Shown in pieces: positions 1 to 9,376 of a stretch of DNA of 64,000 nt (its first letter is position 1; every line of letters begins with the position of its first letter). The DNA lies in contig NZ_SZQJ01000004.1 in the NCBI RefSeq assembly GCF_013369335.1, positions 620,001 to 684,000 of the forward strand, given 5' to 3'. A program made the translations under genes and the position numbers. Source of the stretch: Vibrio sp. JPW-9-11-11. GTDB taxonomy: Bacteria > Pseudomonadota > Gammaproteobacteria > Enterobacterales > Vibrionaceae. Below the pieces are notes generated by a model. It was not told the origin of the DNA, did no database searches, and saw only the letters and a program-made list of their open reading frames with translations.

Positions 1-600
1 GTGGATAATGTCAATGCATTAGTCGAGCAAGTCTCTGCGATGTCGAGTGCGATTGGCACTATGAGTGCCGATACGCATCAAATTAGCAGCGTGCTTCAAG
101 TGATCGGTGAGATTGCAGAGCAGACTAACTTGCTGGCGCTCAATGCAGCGATAGAAGCGGCTCGTGCTGGGGATCAAGGTCGAGGCTTTGCGGTGGTCGC
201 CGACGAAGTGCGCGCATTGGCCGCTCGCACCCAAGACAGCACATCTCAAATTAACGAAATGTTGGCGAAGCTTCGTTCGACAACTGACAGTGTCGTTAAC
301 GAGATGGAGACCACTCGCTCTAGCTGTGAGCAGACCGCATCGAGTACAATTCAAGTGATGGATTCACTGAACCACGTGACAGAGTCGGTGGTGGAGATTA
401 ACGATCTCAACACGCTTATTGCGACTTCAGCCATGCAGCAAAGTCAAGTGACCGGAGAGGTGAGCACCAATATGTCAACGATTCAAGAAATGGTGCGTTT
501 GCTCAATGATAATGCGAGTCACACCCATACGACCTGTGAATCGCTGCGCGAAACCTCGGTTGATTTATCGCAACTGGTAGGAAAGTTTAAAGTCGTCTAA
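1..600 (+). CDS. Methyl-accepting chemotaxis protein, C-terminal part (partial)
   Basis: This is the cytoplasmic signalling tail of a chemoreceptor that would pass ligand signals to CheA/CheW. The conserved hairpin tip is present ([20 protein letters not shown], then [15 protein letters not shown]), followed by a helical methylation-bundle arm ending in QLVGKFKVV. The frame is open to the first base and there is no sensor domain, membrane segment or HAMP, so the gene starts outside the window. The GTG at base 1 is not a believable start. The ligand cannot be told. A strong terminator follows the stop. Confidence 0.93.
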   Translation: MDNVNALVEQVSAMSSAIGTMSADTHQISSVLQVIGEIAEQTNLLALNAAIEAARAGDQGRGFAVVADEVRALAARTQDSTSQINEMLAKLRSTTDSVVNEMETTRSSCEQTASSTIQVMDSLNHVTESVVEINDLNTLIATSAMQQSQVTGEVSTNMSTIQEMVRLLNDNASHTHTTCESLRETSVDLSQLVGKFKVV

Positions 601-613
601 CAAACCACTGATA

Positions 614-642
614 GAGCCATCGCACGATGGCTCTTGTTTTTT
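614..642 (+). terminator. Rho-independent terminator after the chemoreceptor gene
   Basis: GAGCCAT pairs with ATGGCTC around a six-base loop and is followed by a T-rich run (TTGTTTTTT). It lies 13 bases after the chemoreceptor stop and just before the convergent LysR gene. Confidence 0.85.
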
Positions 643-656
643 GGGCCATTTGTCGG

Positions 657-1547
657 TTATTCGGGCGCCATGCCATTCAATAAATTATTGATGACCGACA
701 TGTTAAAGTGCCTTTTCGTTGTGATGGCGTAAAAGCATTCGCTGACCGACTCTAAACTCAAGTAGTTTTTGAGCAAACCTGACTCTATCTCGTCTTGAAC
801 CACGACTTCGGGCACCACCGCCAAGCCTTCTACATCTCGCGCCAGAAGACGCAACATCGCCATATCATCGACCTCGGCATACGGGGTGAGTGTGATGCCA
901 TGCTGTTCACAAAATAGGTCGAACTGCAAACGGATATCGCTGCTTGGTCCTGGCACTAGCAGGTTGACTTGATCTAACTGTTGCGGCAAAGACAGCGCTT
1001 GCAAGGTAGGATTATTCGGCCCCACCAAACACACCTGCTGTTGGGCAATTAAGCGACATCGCCACGGTTTGGCGGAGTCACTTGCCACAGGCTGATTTGA
1101 AAGAACGAGATCCAATTTGTGCATTTGTAGCTGCTCAAGCAGATCCTCTTGGCTAGAGGAGTGCAGGATAAGACGAATGTTATCTTGACCAAGTACCGGA
1201 CGGAGGAAATTTTCTTGGAAGTTACGCGATAAGGTCGCGACCGCGCCGATACGAAGTTGCTGCACTCGTGCCATTTCACCACTCTCCAGGATCGACAGCA
1301 GTTCACCACTGAGGTTAAAGATGCTATCGGCGTACTCCAACACCAAATACCCGGTCTCAGTCAGTTGTAAACTGCGTCCCTGCCTGATAAACAAGGCATG
1401 ACCAAGTTGCTCTTCCAGTTGGCGTATCTGCGCTGACAGCGCAGATTGAGACACGTTGAGCCGCTGTGCTGAACGGGTTAAATGCCCCTCTTTGGCAACA
1501 GTCCAAAAGTAACGTAAATGGTGAAAGTTGAGTGAGCGTATTTTCAT
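657..1547 (-). CDS. LysR-family transcriptional regulator, NhaR-like
   Basis: A 296-residue regulator with the LysR layout: a winged HTH at about residues 7-64 (HHLRYFWTVAKEGHLTRSAQ, then SQSALSAQIRQLEEQLG) and a C-terminal effector-binding domain from about residue 90. The N-terminus resembles NhaR, with FHHLRYFW and then GRSLQLTETG. It is divergent from dabB-dabA across a 110-base gap, so it is the probable regulator of that carbon-uptake operon. That role is inferred from position only. A dyad, GTTCT-N7-AGAAC at 1549-1565, touches its own start codon and suits LysR autoregulation. The effector is unknown. Confidence 0.85.
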   Translation of the reverse strand: MKIRSLNFHHLRYFWTVAKEGHLTRSAQRLNVSQSALSAQIRQLEEQLGHALFIRQGRSLQLTETGYLVLEYADSIFNLSGELLSILESGEMARVQQLRIGAVATLSRNFQENFLRPVLGQDNIRLILHSSSQEDLLEQLQMHKLDLVLSNQPVASDSAKPWRCRLIAQQQVCLVGPNNPTLQALSLPQQLDQVNLLVPGPSSDIRLQFDLFCEQHGITLTPYAEVDDMAMLRLLARDVEGLAVVPEVVVQDEIESGLLKNYLSLESVSECFYAITTKRHFNMSVINNLLNGMAPE

Positions 1548-1548
1548 T

Positions 1549-1565
1549 GTTCTGTTTTATAGAAC
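1549..1565. promoter_or_regulatory. Candidate LysR-type operator (GTTCT-N7-AGAAC)
   Basis: A perfect 5-7-5 inverted repeat containing the T-N11-A pattern of LysR sites. It lies in the 110-base divergent spacer between the lysR-type gene and dabB, one base from the regulator's ATG. Function is inferred. Confidence 0.45.
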
Positions 1566-1657
1566 GGTTTGTGAATAATTATCTATTTTACATTATGTAT
1601 CACTCGCCAGCAAAATGCTCTTCATAATAATCACATCCTTGTGAGGAGGAAGGTAAG

Positions 1658-3193
1658 GTGTCAGACCTGTTTACTTTTGGGTTTTTACCCGCCATTTTTT
1701 CAGTGGCAGCGGCCCTTTCTTGGTTACCAAGAATCGATACATGGCGTATCGCAAAGTGGTCTACCATATTGGCATTGCTGGTTTCTAGCGTGAATATTTT
1801 GAACGAGTTGTACCGTTACTTAGTCAATGAACGCAGTGGCGATTCACTTGGTTTAATTATGGCGTTGCTGGTTTCGCTGCTTAGCTGGGTCGTTGTGCGC
1901 TTTTCTGCCAATTACCTAGAAGGGGAGCCAGGGCAACGGCGTTTTGTGAGAGCGACGTTGTTTACCCTAGCGTGTGTGGCGACGTTAGTGACCAGCCAAA
2001 ACCTTCTGCTTATCGCCGTCGCTTGGTCAGCGACCAGTATCGGCATGCATACCTTACTGACCTTTTATCCTCAGCGTACATCCGCTCAGTTAGTCGCACA
2101 TAAAAAATTTATTGTGAGCCGTTTGGCTGACTTGTGCCTGATTGTCGCCATGGTGCTGGTTTACCAAATCGTGGGCAGTTGGCAGTTGGATGTGATTCAT
2201 CAGCATCTCGCGAATCAAGGTGCCACAATACCGCTTAACTTGGCCACTGTGCTGCTGGCGATTGCTGCCGTTTTAAAAACCGCGCAGCTACCACTACACG
2301 GTTGGTTAATCCAAGTGATGGAAGCGCCGACGCCGGTCTCTGCACTGTTGCACGCAGGCGTGGTGAACATGGGTGGCTTTGTCCTGATTCGCGTCGCTGA
2401 CTTGGTGGGCGCTGCGAGTTTGGCTCAGTGGCTATTGATTATCGTCGGGAGCTTAACCGCTTTTCTGGCGGGGTTAGTGATGATGACGCGCATCAGTATC
2501 AAAGTACGTTTGGCTTGGTCGACCTGCGCCCAAATGGGGTTCATGTTGATGGAGATTGGACTAGGCCTTTATGAACTCGCTCTGCTTCATTTAGTGGCGC
2601 ACTCACTCTACAAAGCGCACGCGTTTTTGAGCTCGGGGCACGCGGTACGGCACAACTATCATGAGCAGCTTCAAGGTCGCTTTCGCATCGCTTCCACGCG
2701 AGTGTTATTGCTCGCGCCGATTGTCTCAGCAGCCATCATTCTGACCTGTTTGGCGGGCTGGCAATGGGCGGCTGCGGGGGTTGAACTCCCTTTAGTGGTC
2801 ATCGTGATTTTGACGTTTGGTTTCGCACCCTTATTGTGGTCGGTGTCCAGTTGGCAGGTGGCGCTGGTGTCTAGCGTGCGAGTGACACTATTGACTCAAG
2901 CGTATTTACTCTTTCATTTGCTTTTTGCACAAGTGGTGAGCGCGCAACCCGTCGAGAGCTCTGTGGCAACAGGCTGGGTTATAAGCGTGTTTTTGACGCT
3001 TTACCTTATCCAAGGTGTCGTCTGTTTGTTTGGGCATCACTCTCTGATTGCGAGGTTGTATAACTGGGCTTATCACGGCTTTTTCCTCGATGAAACCTTT
3101 ACTCGTTTAACCTTTAAATATTGGCCGGCCCGTTTTAGCCTCAGCGAGGGCCAAACTCGGGTAGTAAACCAAAGTCGTCAGTGGGAGATCTAA
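1658..3193 (+). CDS. dabB: DabB: membrane subunit of the DAB inorganic-carbon transporter
   Basis: A 511-residue polytopic membrane protein of the proton-conducting NuoL/MrpA family (Proton_antipo_M), with more than ten hydrophobic segments. The family core is visible: a lysine in VAHKKFIVSRLADL, then KTAQLPLHGWLIQVMEAPTPVSALLHAGVVNMGG. In DAB systems this subunit is thought to couple cation flow to DabA so that CO2 is trapped as bicarbonate inside the cell. The start is GTG, behind GAGGAGGAAGG. dabA starts two bases after its stop, which is the diagnostic pairing; standing alone it would be called an NADH dehydrogenase-like subunit. Confidence 0.9.
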   Translation: MSDLFTFGFLPAIFSVAAALSWLPRIDTWRIAKWSTILALLVSSVNILNELYRYLVNERSGDSLGLIMALLVSLLSWVVVRFSANYLEGEPGQRRFVRATLFTLACVATLVTSQNLLLIAVAWSATSIGMHTLLTFYPQRTSAQLVAHKKFIVSRLADLCLIVAMVLVYQIVGSWQLDVIHQHLANQGATIPLNLATVLLAIAAVLKTAQLPLHGWLIQVMEAPTPVSALLHAGVVNMGGFVLIRVADLVGAASLAQWLLIIVGSLTAFLAGLVMMTRISIKVRLAWSTCAQMGFMLMEIGLGLYELALLHLVAHSLYKAHAFLSSGHAVRHNYHEQLQGRFRIASTRVLLLAPIVSAAIILTCLAGWQWAAAGVELPLVVIVILTFGFAPLLWSVSSWQVALVSSVRVTLLTQAYLLFHLLFAQVVSAQPVESSVATGWVISVFLTLYLIQGVVCLFGHHSLIARLYNWAYHGFFLDETFTRLTFKYWPARFSLSEGQTRVVNQSRQWEI

Positions 3194-3194
3194 T

Positions 3195-5606
3195 ATGAAT
3201 GTTGAAACCTCAACCACCATCGACTTGAGCGGTGTGGTCAAGCAAGTCTGCCAGCGCATCACCCCTAACTGGCCACTCGATCAAATGATCGCGGTGAGCC
3301 CTTATTGGCACCGAATCAATCAACCGTTTGCACAAGTCGCGGCTGCGTTAGAGAAGCAAGCGGGCTCGCCAATGAGTATGAACGGGGAGTTCTATTTAGC
3401 GCGTTGGCAGCGCGGTGAGATCACTGAGCAGGACTTGCAACAAGCGAATCAAGAGTACGGCGCTTATTTCAGCCAGAAAGAGTTGGTAGACTGCCTATCA
3501 GCCACTGAGACCGCGTTGACGTCTGCACCACTCCATTGTGATGCCTTGGATAGCCAGCGGGATTTGTCTCACCAGCCAGCGTGGTGCGACACGATTACCA
3601 CGCAAATCTCCCAGTTTTGTGCCGCTTATTTCGATCAAGGGTTATCCGATTGGAATGCCGACAACCGCCAAGGCCTTTACGCGAGTTGGCGCTCGGCGAT
3701 GGAGCGTGATTACAGCGTTGCACTGCTAATGAAATCTAAACATATCAACCGCCGAGCCAAGCTACTACCGGACGAGAGTTTTGCGGCGATAGAGTGGGCG
3801 CTTGGCAAGCTATCTCTAAGCGAGCGCGATTATGAGCGCTATTTAGAGGCTTGCTTACTGAGAATGAATGGCTGGGCGTCTTGGTGCGCGTATCTTAACT
3901 GGCAGGCTAATTTTGATAAGCAATCAACGGGTTACTTACAAGATTTGTTGGCGATTAGACTTTGCTGGGAGTGGTTGATTCTTGATCCCAAGTGTCCCTT
4001 AAATGTCATTTGGCAACGTCAATGGCAACATCACTATGCAAGGGGAAATCGAACGCAGAAGTTGCAGGTCTGGCAGCGCGCTGATGAAATTGGCTATCAA
4101 ACGCAATTGTTTGATGCTCTGCAGCAGCGCCAAACCACTCAAGCGGGTCAACCGCAGGTAGAGGCGCAGGTTGCGTTTTGTATTGATGTGCGTTCAGAAG
4201 TCATTCGTCGCCACCTAGAGGCGAGCTCGGATCACATTGCAACGCTTGGGTTCGCTGGCTTTTTTGGCATGCCAGTCAGTTATAATCCAACGGGAACTGA
4301 TGTTCATCGGCCTCAATTACCAGGATTGCTTGCGCCACAATTTAGCGTCTCTGAGTGTTGCGATACTAAAGAGCAGCAAACGGAGTTGGTCAAACGCCGC
4401 CGTGCACAGTTAAGAAAACAGCAAGCTTGGCAACCGTTTCATCGTCAGCCGAGTGCGGCGTTTACTTTGGTGGAGTCAACTGGGCTTGGTTATTTATCTC
4501 AACTGGTGAAGCGGGCGCTGCCGTTACGCTTTGAACCGAGCGGCCCAAAGAGTGAAGTCTCACGCGCAACGTCTTGTTCTACTCCCAAATTGTCAGCAGA
4601 GGTAACGCTTGAACAGCGTACACAACTGGCCAAAGACATTCTTACCGGAATGGGTATGGCTCAGCAACAGTCGCGCTTGGTTGCCTTGATTGGCCACGGC
4701 GCGCAAACCGAGAACAACCCACAACGAGCAGGTCTGGATTGCGGAGCGTGTTGTGGTCAAAGTGGTGAAGTGAACGCGAGAGCCGCCGCGGCGCTGTTGA
4801 ATGATCCTCAAGTCAGGCAGCAGCTTACCAAGATAGGCGTTGAAGTATCGAGTGAAACATGGTTTGTCGCCGGGTTACACAATACCACGACTGAGAATGT
4901 CGAACTGCTTGATGTAGCAGCGGTGCCTGCTTCTCATCAATCGGATATCAAGAATCTGCGTAACAAGCTAAATCAGGCTAGTGTCGGCGCCCGTCGCGAA
5001 CGAGCCACTGGGATGGGTATCCAGGTTAACTATTCAACTGATAATCAGTTGGCACAAGCATTTGCCAAACGAGCTCAAGATTGGTCACAAACTCGTCCTG
5101 AATGGGGGCTCGCCAACAATGCAGCGTTTATTATTGCTCCGCGCTGGCGTAGTCGAGGCGTTAATTTACAAGGCAGAGTATTTATGCACGAATACTCCCC
5201 AAGCCAAGACGTAACAGGCGAGGTGCTGGAAAAGATCATGACCGCACCGATGTTGGTAACGCATTGGATTAACATGCAATATTTCGCGTCAACGGTGGAT
5301 AACTATAGATATGGCAGTGGCAATAAAACCTTGCACAACGTCGTGGGGGGAGGCATTGGCCTATTTGAAGGTAACGGTGGTGACTTGCGCAGTGGCTTAG
5401 CGATTCAATCGGTGCATGACGGTCAGAAGTGGCGTCATCAGCCTTTGAGGTTGACGGTGGTTATTGATGCGCCGAGAGCGTCTATTCAAGCTGTGATTGA
5501 CGCGCATCCAGTGGTGAAGAACTTAGTCGATAACCGATGGCTCTATCTAAGCCGCTTTGGTCACGATGGTATCGAACAATACCAAAACGGGGAGTGGGTG
5601 AGCTGA
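3195..5606 (+). CDS. dabA: DabA: zinc-dependent subunit of the DAB inorganic-carbon transporter (DUF2309/UPF0753)
   Basis: An 803-residue DUF2309 protein. The four expected zinc-site residues of this beta-carbonic-anhydrase-like family are visible: C329 and D331 in VAFCIDVRSE, H501 in ALIGHGAQ and C516 in GLDCGACCGQ. The 15-residue gap between the last two equals that in the characterised Halothiobacillus protein (H524, C539). It should hydrate CO2 vectorially together with DabB. In a heterotrophic Vibrio its likely role is bicarbonate supply for carboxylases in low CO2, rather than carbon fixation; no RuBisCO or carboxysome gene is nearby. The start is ATG two bases after dabB. Confidence 0.92.
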   Translation: MNVETSTTIDLSGVVKQVCQRITPNWPLDQMIAVSPYWHRINQPFAQVAAALEKQAGSPMSMNGEFYLARWQRGEITEQDLQQANQEYGAYFSQKELVDCLSATETALTSAPLHCDALDSQRDLSHQPAWCDTITTQISQFCAAYFDQGLSDWNADNRQGLYASWRSAMERDYSVALLMKSKHINRRAKLLPDESFAAIEWALGKLSLSERDYERYLEACLLRMNGWASWCAYLNWQANFDKQSTGYLQDLLAIRLCWEWLILDPKCPLNVIWQRQWQHHYARGNRTQKLQVWQRADEIGYQTQLFDALQQRQTTQAGQPQVEAQVAFCIDVRSEVIRRHLEASSDHIATLGFAGFFGMPVSYNPTGTDVHRPQLPGLLAPQFSVSECCDTKEQQTELVKRRRAQLRKQQAWQPFHRQPSAAFTLVESTGLGYLSQLVKRALPLRFEPSGPKSEVSRATSCSTPKLSAEVTLEQRTQLAKDILTGMGMAQQQSRLVALIGHGAQTENNPQRAGLDCGACCGQSGEVNARAAAALLNDPQVRQQLTKIGVEVSSETWFVAGLHNTTTENVELLDVAAVPASHQSDIKNLRNKLNQASVGARRERATGMGIQVNYSTDNQLAQAFAKRAQDWSQTRPEWGLANNAAFIIAPRWRSRGVNLQGRVFMHEYSPSQDVTGEVLEKIMTAPMLVTHWINMQYFASTVDNYRYGSGNKTLHNVVGGGIGLFEGNGGDLRSGLAIQSVHDGQKWRHQPLRLTVVIDAPRASIQAVIDAHPVVKNLVDNRWLYLSRFGHDGIEQYQNGEWVS

Positions 5607-5656
5607 GCGTGAAGCGGTGCTCCCCATTTGGCCAACGTATCACTACTGTGATTAAG

Positions 5657-6088
5657 TCACCCCCTGGCCGAGCGGTCTATCTGGTTTGATTGGGCTGGGT
5701 CAATGACCAATTCAGTAAACCCAGTACTGATATCGTGTTGACGGGAAAAAACCAGGTTTGAATAAGCATGAAGAATCAGTTCGGCGGTGGTATCAATCAG
5801 GCACCCTTCCATCAGGTGTCCGCCAATTACAGAACCGTCGGCACGTGAGACAGAGAGATGTACGTGCTGGTGGTCTGGTGTTAGAGTGCCCATCACCGAA
5901 ACAATCTCTAGCGGCTCATTGAGCTGCAGTGTTTCACGTGCACCTGCTAATCTGAGTTTGAGTTGACTAAAACAGCCAACACAGGAAGCGATGCTTCCGG
6001 CATTAATCTGGTGCTGGGAGACCAGTTGATGTAGGGCGAGCTTTAAATCGTCGCCTTTGGTCAGGCGAACGGCAATGGGTGAAATCAA
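5657..6088 (-). CDS. PPC-domain (DUF296) protein
   Basis: A 143-residue single-domain protein with the PPC/DUF296 fold. Its signature SVIGGHLMEGCLIDTTAEL comes after HVHLSVSRADG. In plants this domain is joined to AT-hooks. Stand-alone bacterial members are small trimeric proteins of mostly unknown function that are often called DNA-binding without proof. The start is TTG (TTGATTTCACCC), supported by AAAGGAC six bases upstream; no ATG fits. It is convergent with dabA and lies 20 bases after the DUF1496 gene, so it probably shares that leftward transcript. Confidence 0.8.
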   Translation of the reverse strand: MISPIAVRLTKGDDLKLALHQLVSQHQINAGSIASCVGCFSQLKLRLAGARETLQLNEPLEIVSVMGTLTPDHQHVHLSVSRADGSVIGGHLMEGCLIDTTAELILHAYSNLVFSRQHDISTGFTELVIDPAQSNQIDRSARG

Positions 6089-6108
6089 GAGAAGTCCTTT
6101 GAATACAC

Positions 6109-6420
6109 TTAGTTGGTTGAGTAGCGTTTTACTGCTTTGGTCTCGGTTTTATCTTCAGCCTCGCGAGTGGTTTGCTCGTCTAGCGGGTTCCACTTCAGCG
6201 CACCATGGGTCTCAAAACGGTTGGCTGCGGAGCAGATCATGTAGTGCTTCCCAACCTGAATAATTGCGCCATCGGAATAGGCTTGATCTTGGTAGTAACA
6301 AACCCGTTTTGTGGCCTGATTGGCGTTAATCCCGATGACTGCTTTAGGCGCGGCCGTCAGGGTGTTGGCCAGTGCTGGACACAGCATAAAACTCAGTAAC
6401 CCGATATACCATGGTCTCAC
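6109..6420 (-). CDS. DUF1496 family exported protein
   Basis: 103 residues with an N-terminal signal peptide (RPWYIGLLSFMLCPALANTL, cleavage near residue 19-20). The short DUF1496 core follows: KRVCYYQDQAYSDGAIIQVG, then HYMICSA, with two cysteines that could form a disulfide in the periplasm. The function of the family is unknown. Its ATG overlaps the stop of the upstream PLP-enzyme gene (ATGA), so the two are translationally coupled. Confidence 0.75.
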   Translation of the reverse strand: MRPWYIGLLSFMLCPALANTLTAAPKAVIGINANQATKRVCYYQDQAYSDGAIIQVGKHYMICSAANRFETHGALKWNPLDEQTTREAEDKTETKAVKRYSTN

Positions 6421-7328
6421 TTTTTCTCTCCAAACCTTGGTCCATATTTTCGCTCATAGCGGGGGAGCATACTTTCGTTTCCAAGTATGCCGCCTTGATG
6501 GACGTAGATGATCGTTTTATCTTGGTTTTCTCTATACCATGATTGTAGACATTGCCACATCATTGGGTCGTAGAGTAGATCAAATTCTACATGCGTCTCT
6601 GCCAGTAGCTGTTGCCAAATACGGTAGTCTTGGTGATACAACTTGCCAAAATGGTGTTTGTAATCAAGCTCGAGAATCTCGGGAAAATCGTCTTCACCAA
6701 GTTGTTGGAACTGTTTGATCAAATACTCTTTTCCGCCAACGCATGGGCAAGTGATAACTCGAATGGAATGCGGCTTGAGGTATTTGTGTAGATAGAGTGA
6801 GGTTGTCCCTGTGCCAGCAGGCAGTGCAACAACAAACTCTTTGTGAGGCTCAAAGCGGGTCCAGGAGAGAATTTCTCTGGCCAGTTGCTCGATTCCGACA
6901 CGAGCCATACTCGAGCGTCCTCCTTCTGGCACTACTAAACAGCGACTGTCTGGTTGGCGTACGTGTTTAATGTAATCACTTGGGTGAATTTGATGATCGG
7001 ATGTCGATATGACCTTGGCTCCCAATTCAAGTGCGCCGCGGTAGTTGCCAATCGGCTTGTCGATTAACCATTGAGGGAGATGATCGACATAAAACTCAAA
7101 CTGCCAACCTTTAATTGACGCCAAAGAGGCGAGCGAAAAGAGCGAGTTGGCCTGCGCACTACCATAGCCAATCAAGGTGCGGATATCCGGAAATTCCTGC
7201 TCCAATAGCGCCATAAACTTACGCGCCTTATTGCCACTAAAATGGCAGTGGATTTGGTCATCACGTTTGAGATAGAACGGGATGTCGGCAAACTGGTGTT
7301 GGGTGATAGGAGTATTGGCGAGCTTCAT
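6417..7328 (-). CDS. PLP-dependent ACC deaminase / D-cysteine desulfhydrase family enzyme
   Basis: A 303-residue protein of the tryptophan-synthase-beta fold, in the ACC deaminase/D-cysteine desulfhydrase branch. K34 in FSGNKARKF is the expected PLP lysine and PAGTGTTSLYLHKYL is the phosphate-binding loop. ACC deaminase and D-cysteine desulfhydrase cannot be separated by eye. At about 300 residues it is shorter than the 325-340 usual for characterised members, and the strict ACC-deaminase residues cannot be checked here. The physiological substrate is open. It is coupled to the DUF1496 gene. Confidence 0.8.
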   Translation of the reverse strand: MKLANTPITQHQFADIPFYLKRDDQIHCHFSGNKARKFMALLEQEFPDIRTLIGYGSAQANSLFSLASLASIKGWQFEFYVDHLPQWLIDKPIGNYRGALELGAKVISTSDHQIHPSDYIKHVRQPDSRCLVVPEGGRSSMARVGIEQLAREILSWTRFEPHKEFVVALPAGTGTTSLYLHKYLKPHSIRVITCPCVGGKEYLIKQFQQLGEDDFPEILELDYKHHFGKLYHQDYRIWQQLLAETHVEFDLLYDPMMWQCLQSWYRENQDKTIIYVHQGGILGNESMLPRYERKYGPRFGEKK

Positions 7329-7395
7329 TGATTGCGCTAGTTAATCACACGGCCGCCTATCTTAACGGATCGCGATGGGGGTGTATCAATTTAGA

Positions 7396-8661
7396 TCAAA
7401 ATTTTATCGAGGCGACACAACCGCGAGTTGGGTGGTTGCTGAGTTCAAATTGCCACTGATAGCGGCGACACAAATCCCTGACAATCAGTAGTCCCAGTCC
7501 GTGTCCGTCGCTATCGGGAGTCTCTGATAATCCGACACCGTCATCAATCACTTCAATTTTTGTTGCACTAACCTTTATCGTTAATACTCCTTGCTCGCAT
7601 GCGGCAATTGCGTTGCGGATAAGATTACCCAATACCATGTTGAGTACGGCTGGAGTCGCCCTAAGCTGCGGGCAATCCTTGATATCGATGTCGATCTGAA
7701 GTGATTTGTCATTGGCATAAGCGCTATTGGCGGCGACTATCGACTCAAACTCGTTGGGATCAACGGTGCGCAGTGGTGCGTCGGACACGTTCCGTTCATA
7801 TCGGACGATGGAGAGCAGGGCATCGATCATGGTTGCCATGTCTGTCGTGGCATCTTCTATACGCCTGATTTGTCGGTGCTGGAACGATGAGTGTTCTTTG
7901 CGGCTCAGCAGTTTATTGGCACCTTTGACAACGGTCAGTGGTGTTCTTAGCTCATGACTGGCATAGCGAGCAAACGCTTGTTCTCGCTTGATCGCAAGTT
8001 GGAGCTCTTCGCGGTATTGATTGAGGTGCCGAGTGAGTAACTGAAACTCATCGGCTGCTTGATGATCCATAGTGAAGGTGGTGAAGGTATCACCGCTTAG
8101 GTGCTCATTCAGTTGTCTGGTAATGTCGTTGACGGGTTCGATCAAACGTTTTGAAAGGCGAAAGAGTAGGGTGCCAAAGGTAAACATCAGCAGTGAAACA
8201 AACACTATTACGATCAGGCCCGAGTAAAGAGTCTCTTCGTTGCCAAACTCGACTTGGTCAACAAGAGACAACAGGACGATGGTTTTTCGCGTTCCATTGT
8301 CCACGTAGTGACCTTTGTACAACATATGTCCACCCGGTGATAAAGCGGTGGCGACTTCGCCGAGATAAGTCGGGTAGTCTTGGATATAGTGGCGGAACTG
8401 AGACGGAACGAGTTGCAGATCGTTGTAGGCCACGGTTAATGAATCTAAACGTATTTGCCCCTGCTCACCCGATAGGAATCGTTCTACTGCGCTATCACGA
8501 TCGATCAATATTCGTCTTTCACCGACCCGGTCTTCTGACCATTGTAAAGCGAAATAGAAAATACCAAACATCACGATGCCGATCACGCAGGACATGGCAG
8601 TAAAAAAGATGGCCAGCCGCCCAGTAAGCGTTCGGGTCGTCGAAAGGGAATCGTTGATCAT
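7396..8661 (-). CDS. Sensor histidine kinase
   Basis: A 421-residue inner-membrane kinase. TM1 is at about residues 14-36, then a periplasmic sensor of about 105 residues with no recognisable domain, TM2 at about 144-167, HAMP, and HisKA with phospho-acceptor H236 (YASHELRTPLTVVKG). The ATPase domain has its N box (NLIRNAIAACEQG), G1 box (DDGVGLS) and G2 box (GHGLGLLIV). Its ATG overlaps the response-regulator stop (ATGA), so the two form one leftward operon. The pair is divergent from the lipid-linked sugar cassette, which suggests envelope sensing, possibly of antimicrobial peptides as for PmrAB or VprAB. That role is inferred. Confidence 0.9.
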   Translation of the reverse strand: MINDSLSTTRTLTGRLAIFFTAMSCVIGIVMFGIFYFALQWSEDRVGERRILIDRDSAVERFLSGEQGQIRLDSLTVAYNDLQLVPSQFRHYIQDYPTYLGEVATALSPGGHMLYKGHYVDNGTRKTIVLLSLVDQVEFGNEETLYSGLIVIVFVSLLMFTFGTLLFRLSKRLIEPVNDITRQLNEHLSGDTFTTFTMDHQAADEFQLLTRHLNQYREELQLAIKREQAFARYASHELRTPLTVVKGANKLLSRKEHSSFQHRQIRRIEDATTDMATMIDALLSIVRYERNVSDAPLRTVDPNEFESIVAANSAYANDKSLQIDIDIKDCPQLRATPAVLNMVLGNLIRNAIAACEQGVLTIKVSATKIEVIDDGVGLSETPDSDGHGLGLLIVRDLCRRYQWQFELSNHPTRGCVASIKF

Positions 8662-9335
8662 TCAACATCCTCTAAGCGAAAACCAATTTTAGGAATGGTG
8701 GTTAGCATTGGCGTCGCAAACGGTTTGTCGAGTTGGTTTCTTAGTTGATAAATATGGCTTCTCAATACGTCGTTATTGGGCTCGCTCTCTTGCCAGAGCA
8801 TTTCTGAAATATCGCGTCGGGTCACCACTTCTGGGGCGCGTTTACAAAGCAATTCTAATATGGTGTAGGTAGTGGGGTTGAGGGCCAGTCGCCGATTCTG
8901 GCGATAAGCTTGGCGAGTTTTTTGATCAATGCTAAGGCTACCGAAGCTAAGAGTGGAGCTAGCGACCTGGCCGCGATAGCGTTTGATCAGTGCCATAATG
9001 CGCGCTTCTAAAATCTCTAGGTCGAACGGCTTGGTTAAGTAATCATCGGCCCCATGTTCGAATCCGCGCAGCATGTCTTCGCGATTGTCCAAGGCGGTGA
9101 GCATCAAAATAGGCGTGCTGTTACCCGCTTCTCGTAGCTTATTGCACACCGTTAGCCCATCCATACGGGGTAGCATTAAGTCGAGCAGGATGAGGTCGAA
9201 GTTACCGGCCAGCGCCAGTTGCAGTCCGAGTTCGCCGTTGTCGGCATAATCCAGCTCCATTCCTTCAGACTCGAAGTAATCAAACAGTATTCCCGCGACT
9301 TCGCGATTGTCTTCAACCAGTAAAACTCTGTTCAT
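8658..9335 (-). CDS. OmpR-family response regulator
   Basis: 225 residues. The receiver domain has acidic pocket E8/D9, phospho-acceptor D52 (LILLDLMLPRMDG) and K102 (LTKPF). A C-terminal OmpR/PhoB winged helix follows from about residue 128 (RLALNPTTYTILELLCKRAP, then SHIYQLRNQLDKPF). It is first in the leftward operon with the kinase. A TGTGAAAA dyad and an 11-base direct repeat lie in the spacer shared with the rightward glycosyltransferase operon, which is the likely target. Confidence 0.92.
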   Translation of the reverse strand: MNRVLLVEDNREVAGILFDYFESEGMELDYADNGELGLQLALAGNFDLILLDLMLPRMDGLTVCNKLREAGNSTPILMLTALDNREDMLRGFEHGADDYLTKPFDLEILEARIMALIKRYRGQVASSTLSFGSLSIDQKTRQAYRQNRRLALNPTTYTILELLCKRAPEVVTRRDISEMLWQESEPNNDVLRSHIYQLRNQLDKPFATPMLTTIPKIGFRLEDVE

Positions 9336-9376
9336 AACACTCTCTCTTGTCCCGGGTGCTTATGATCTCAAGCGAC

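Noticed and set aside
1..3. GTG at the first base as the start of the chemoreceptor
   Set aside because: The frame simply runs off the window; the sensor, membrane and HAMP parts are missing.
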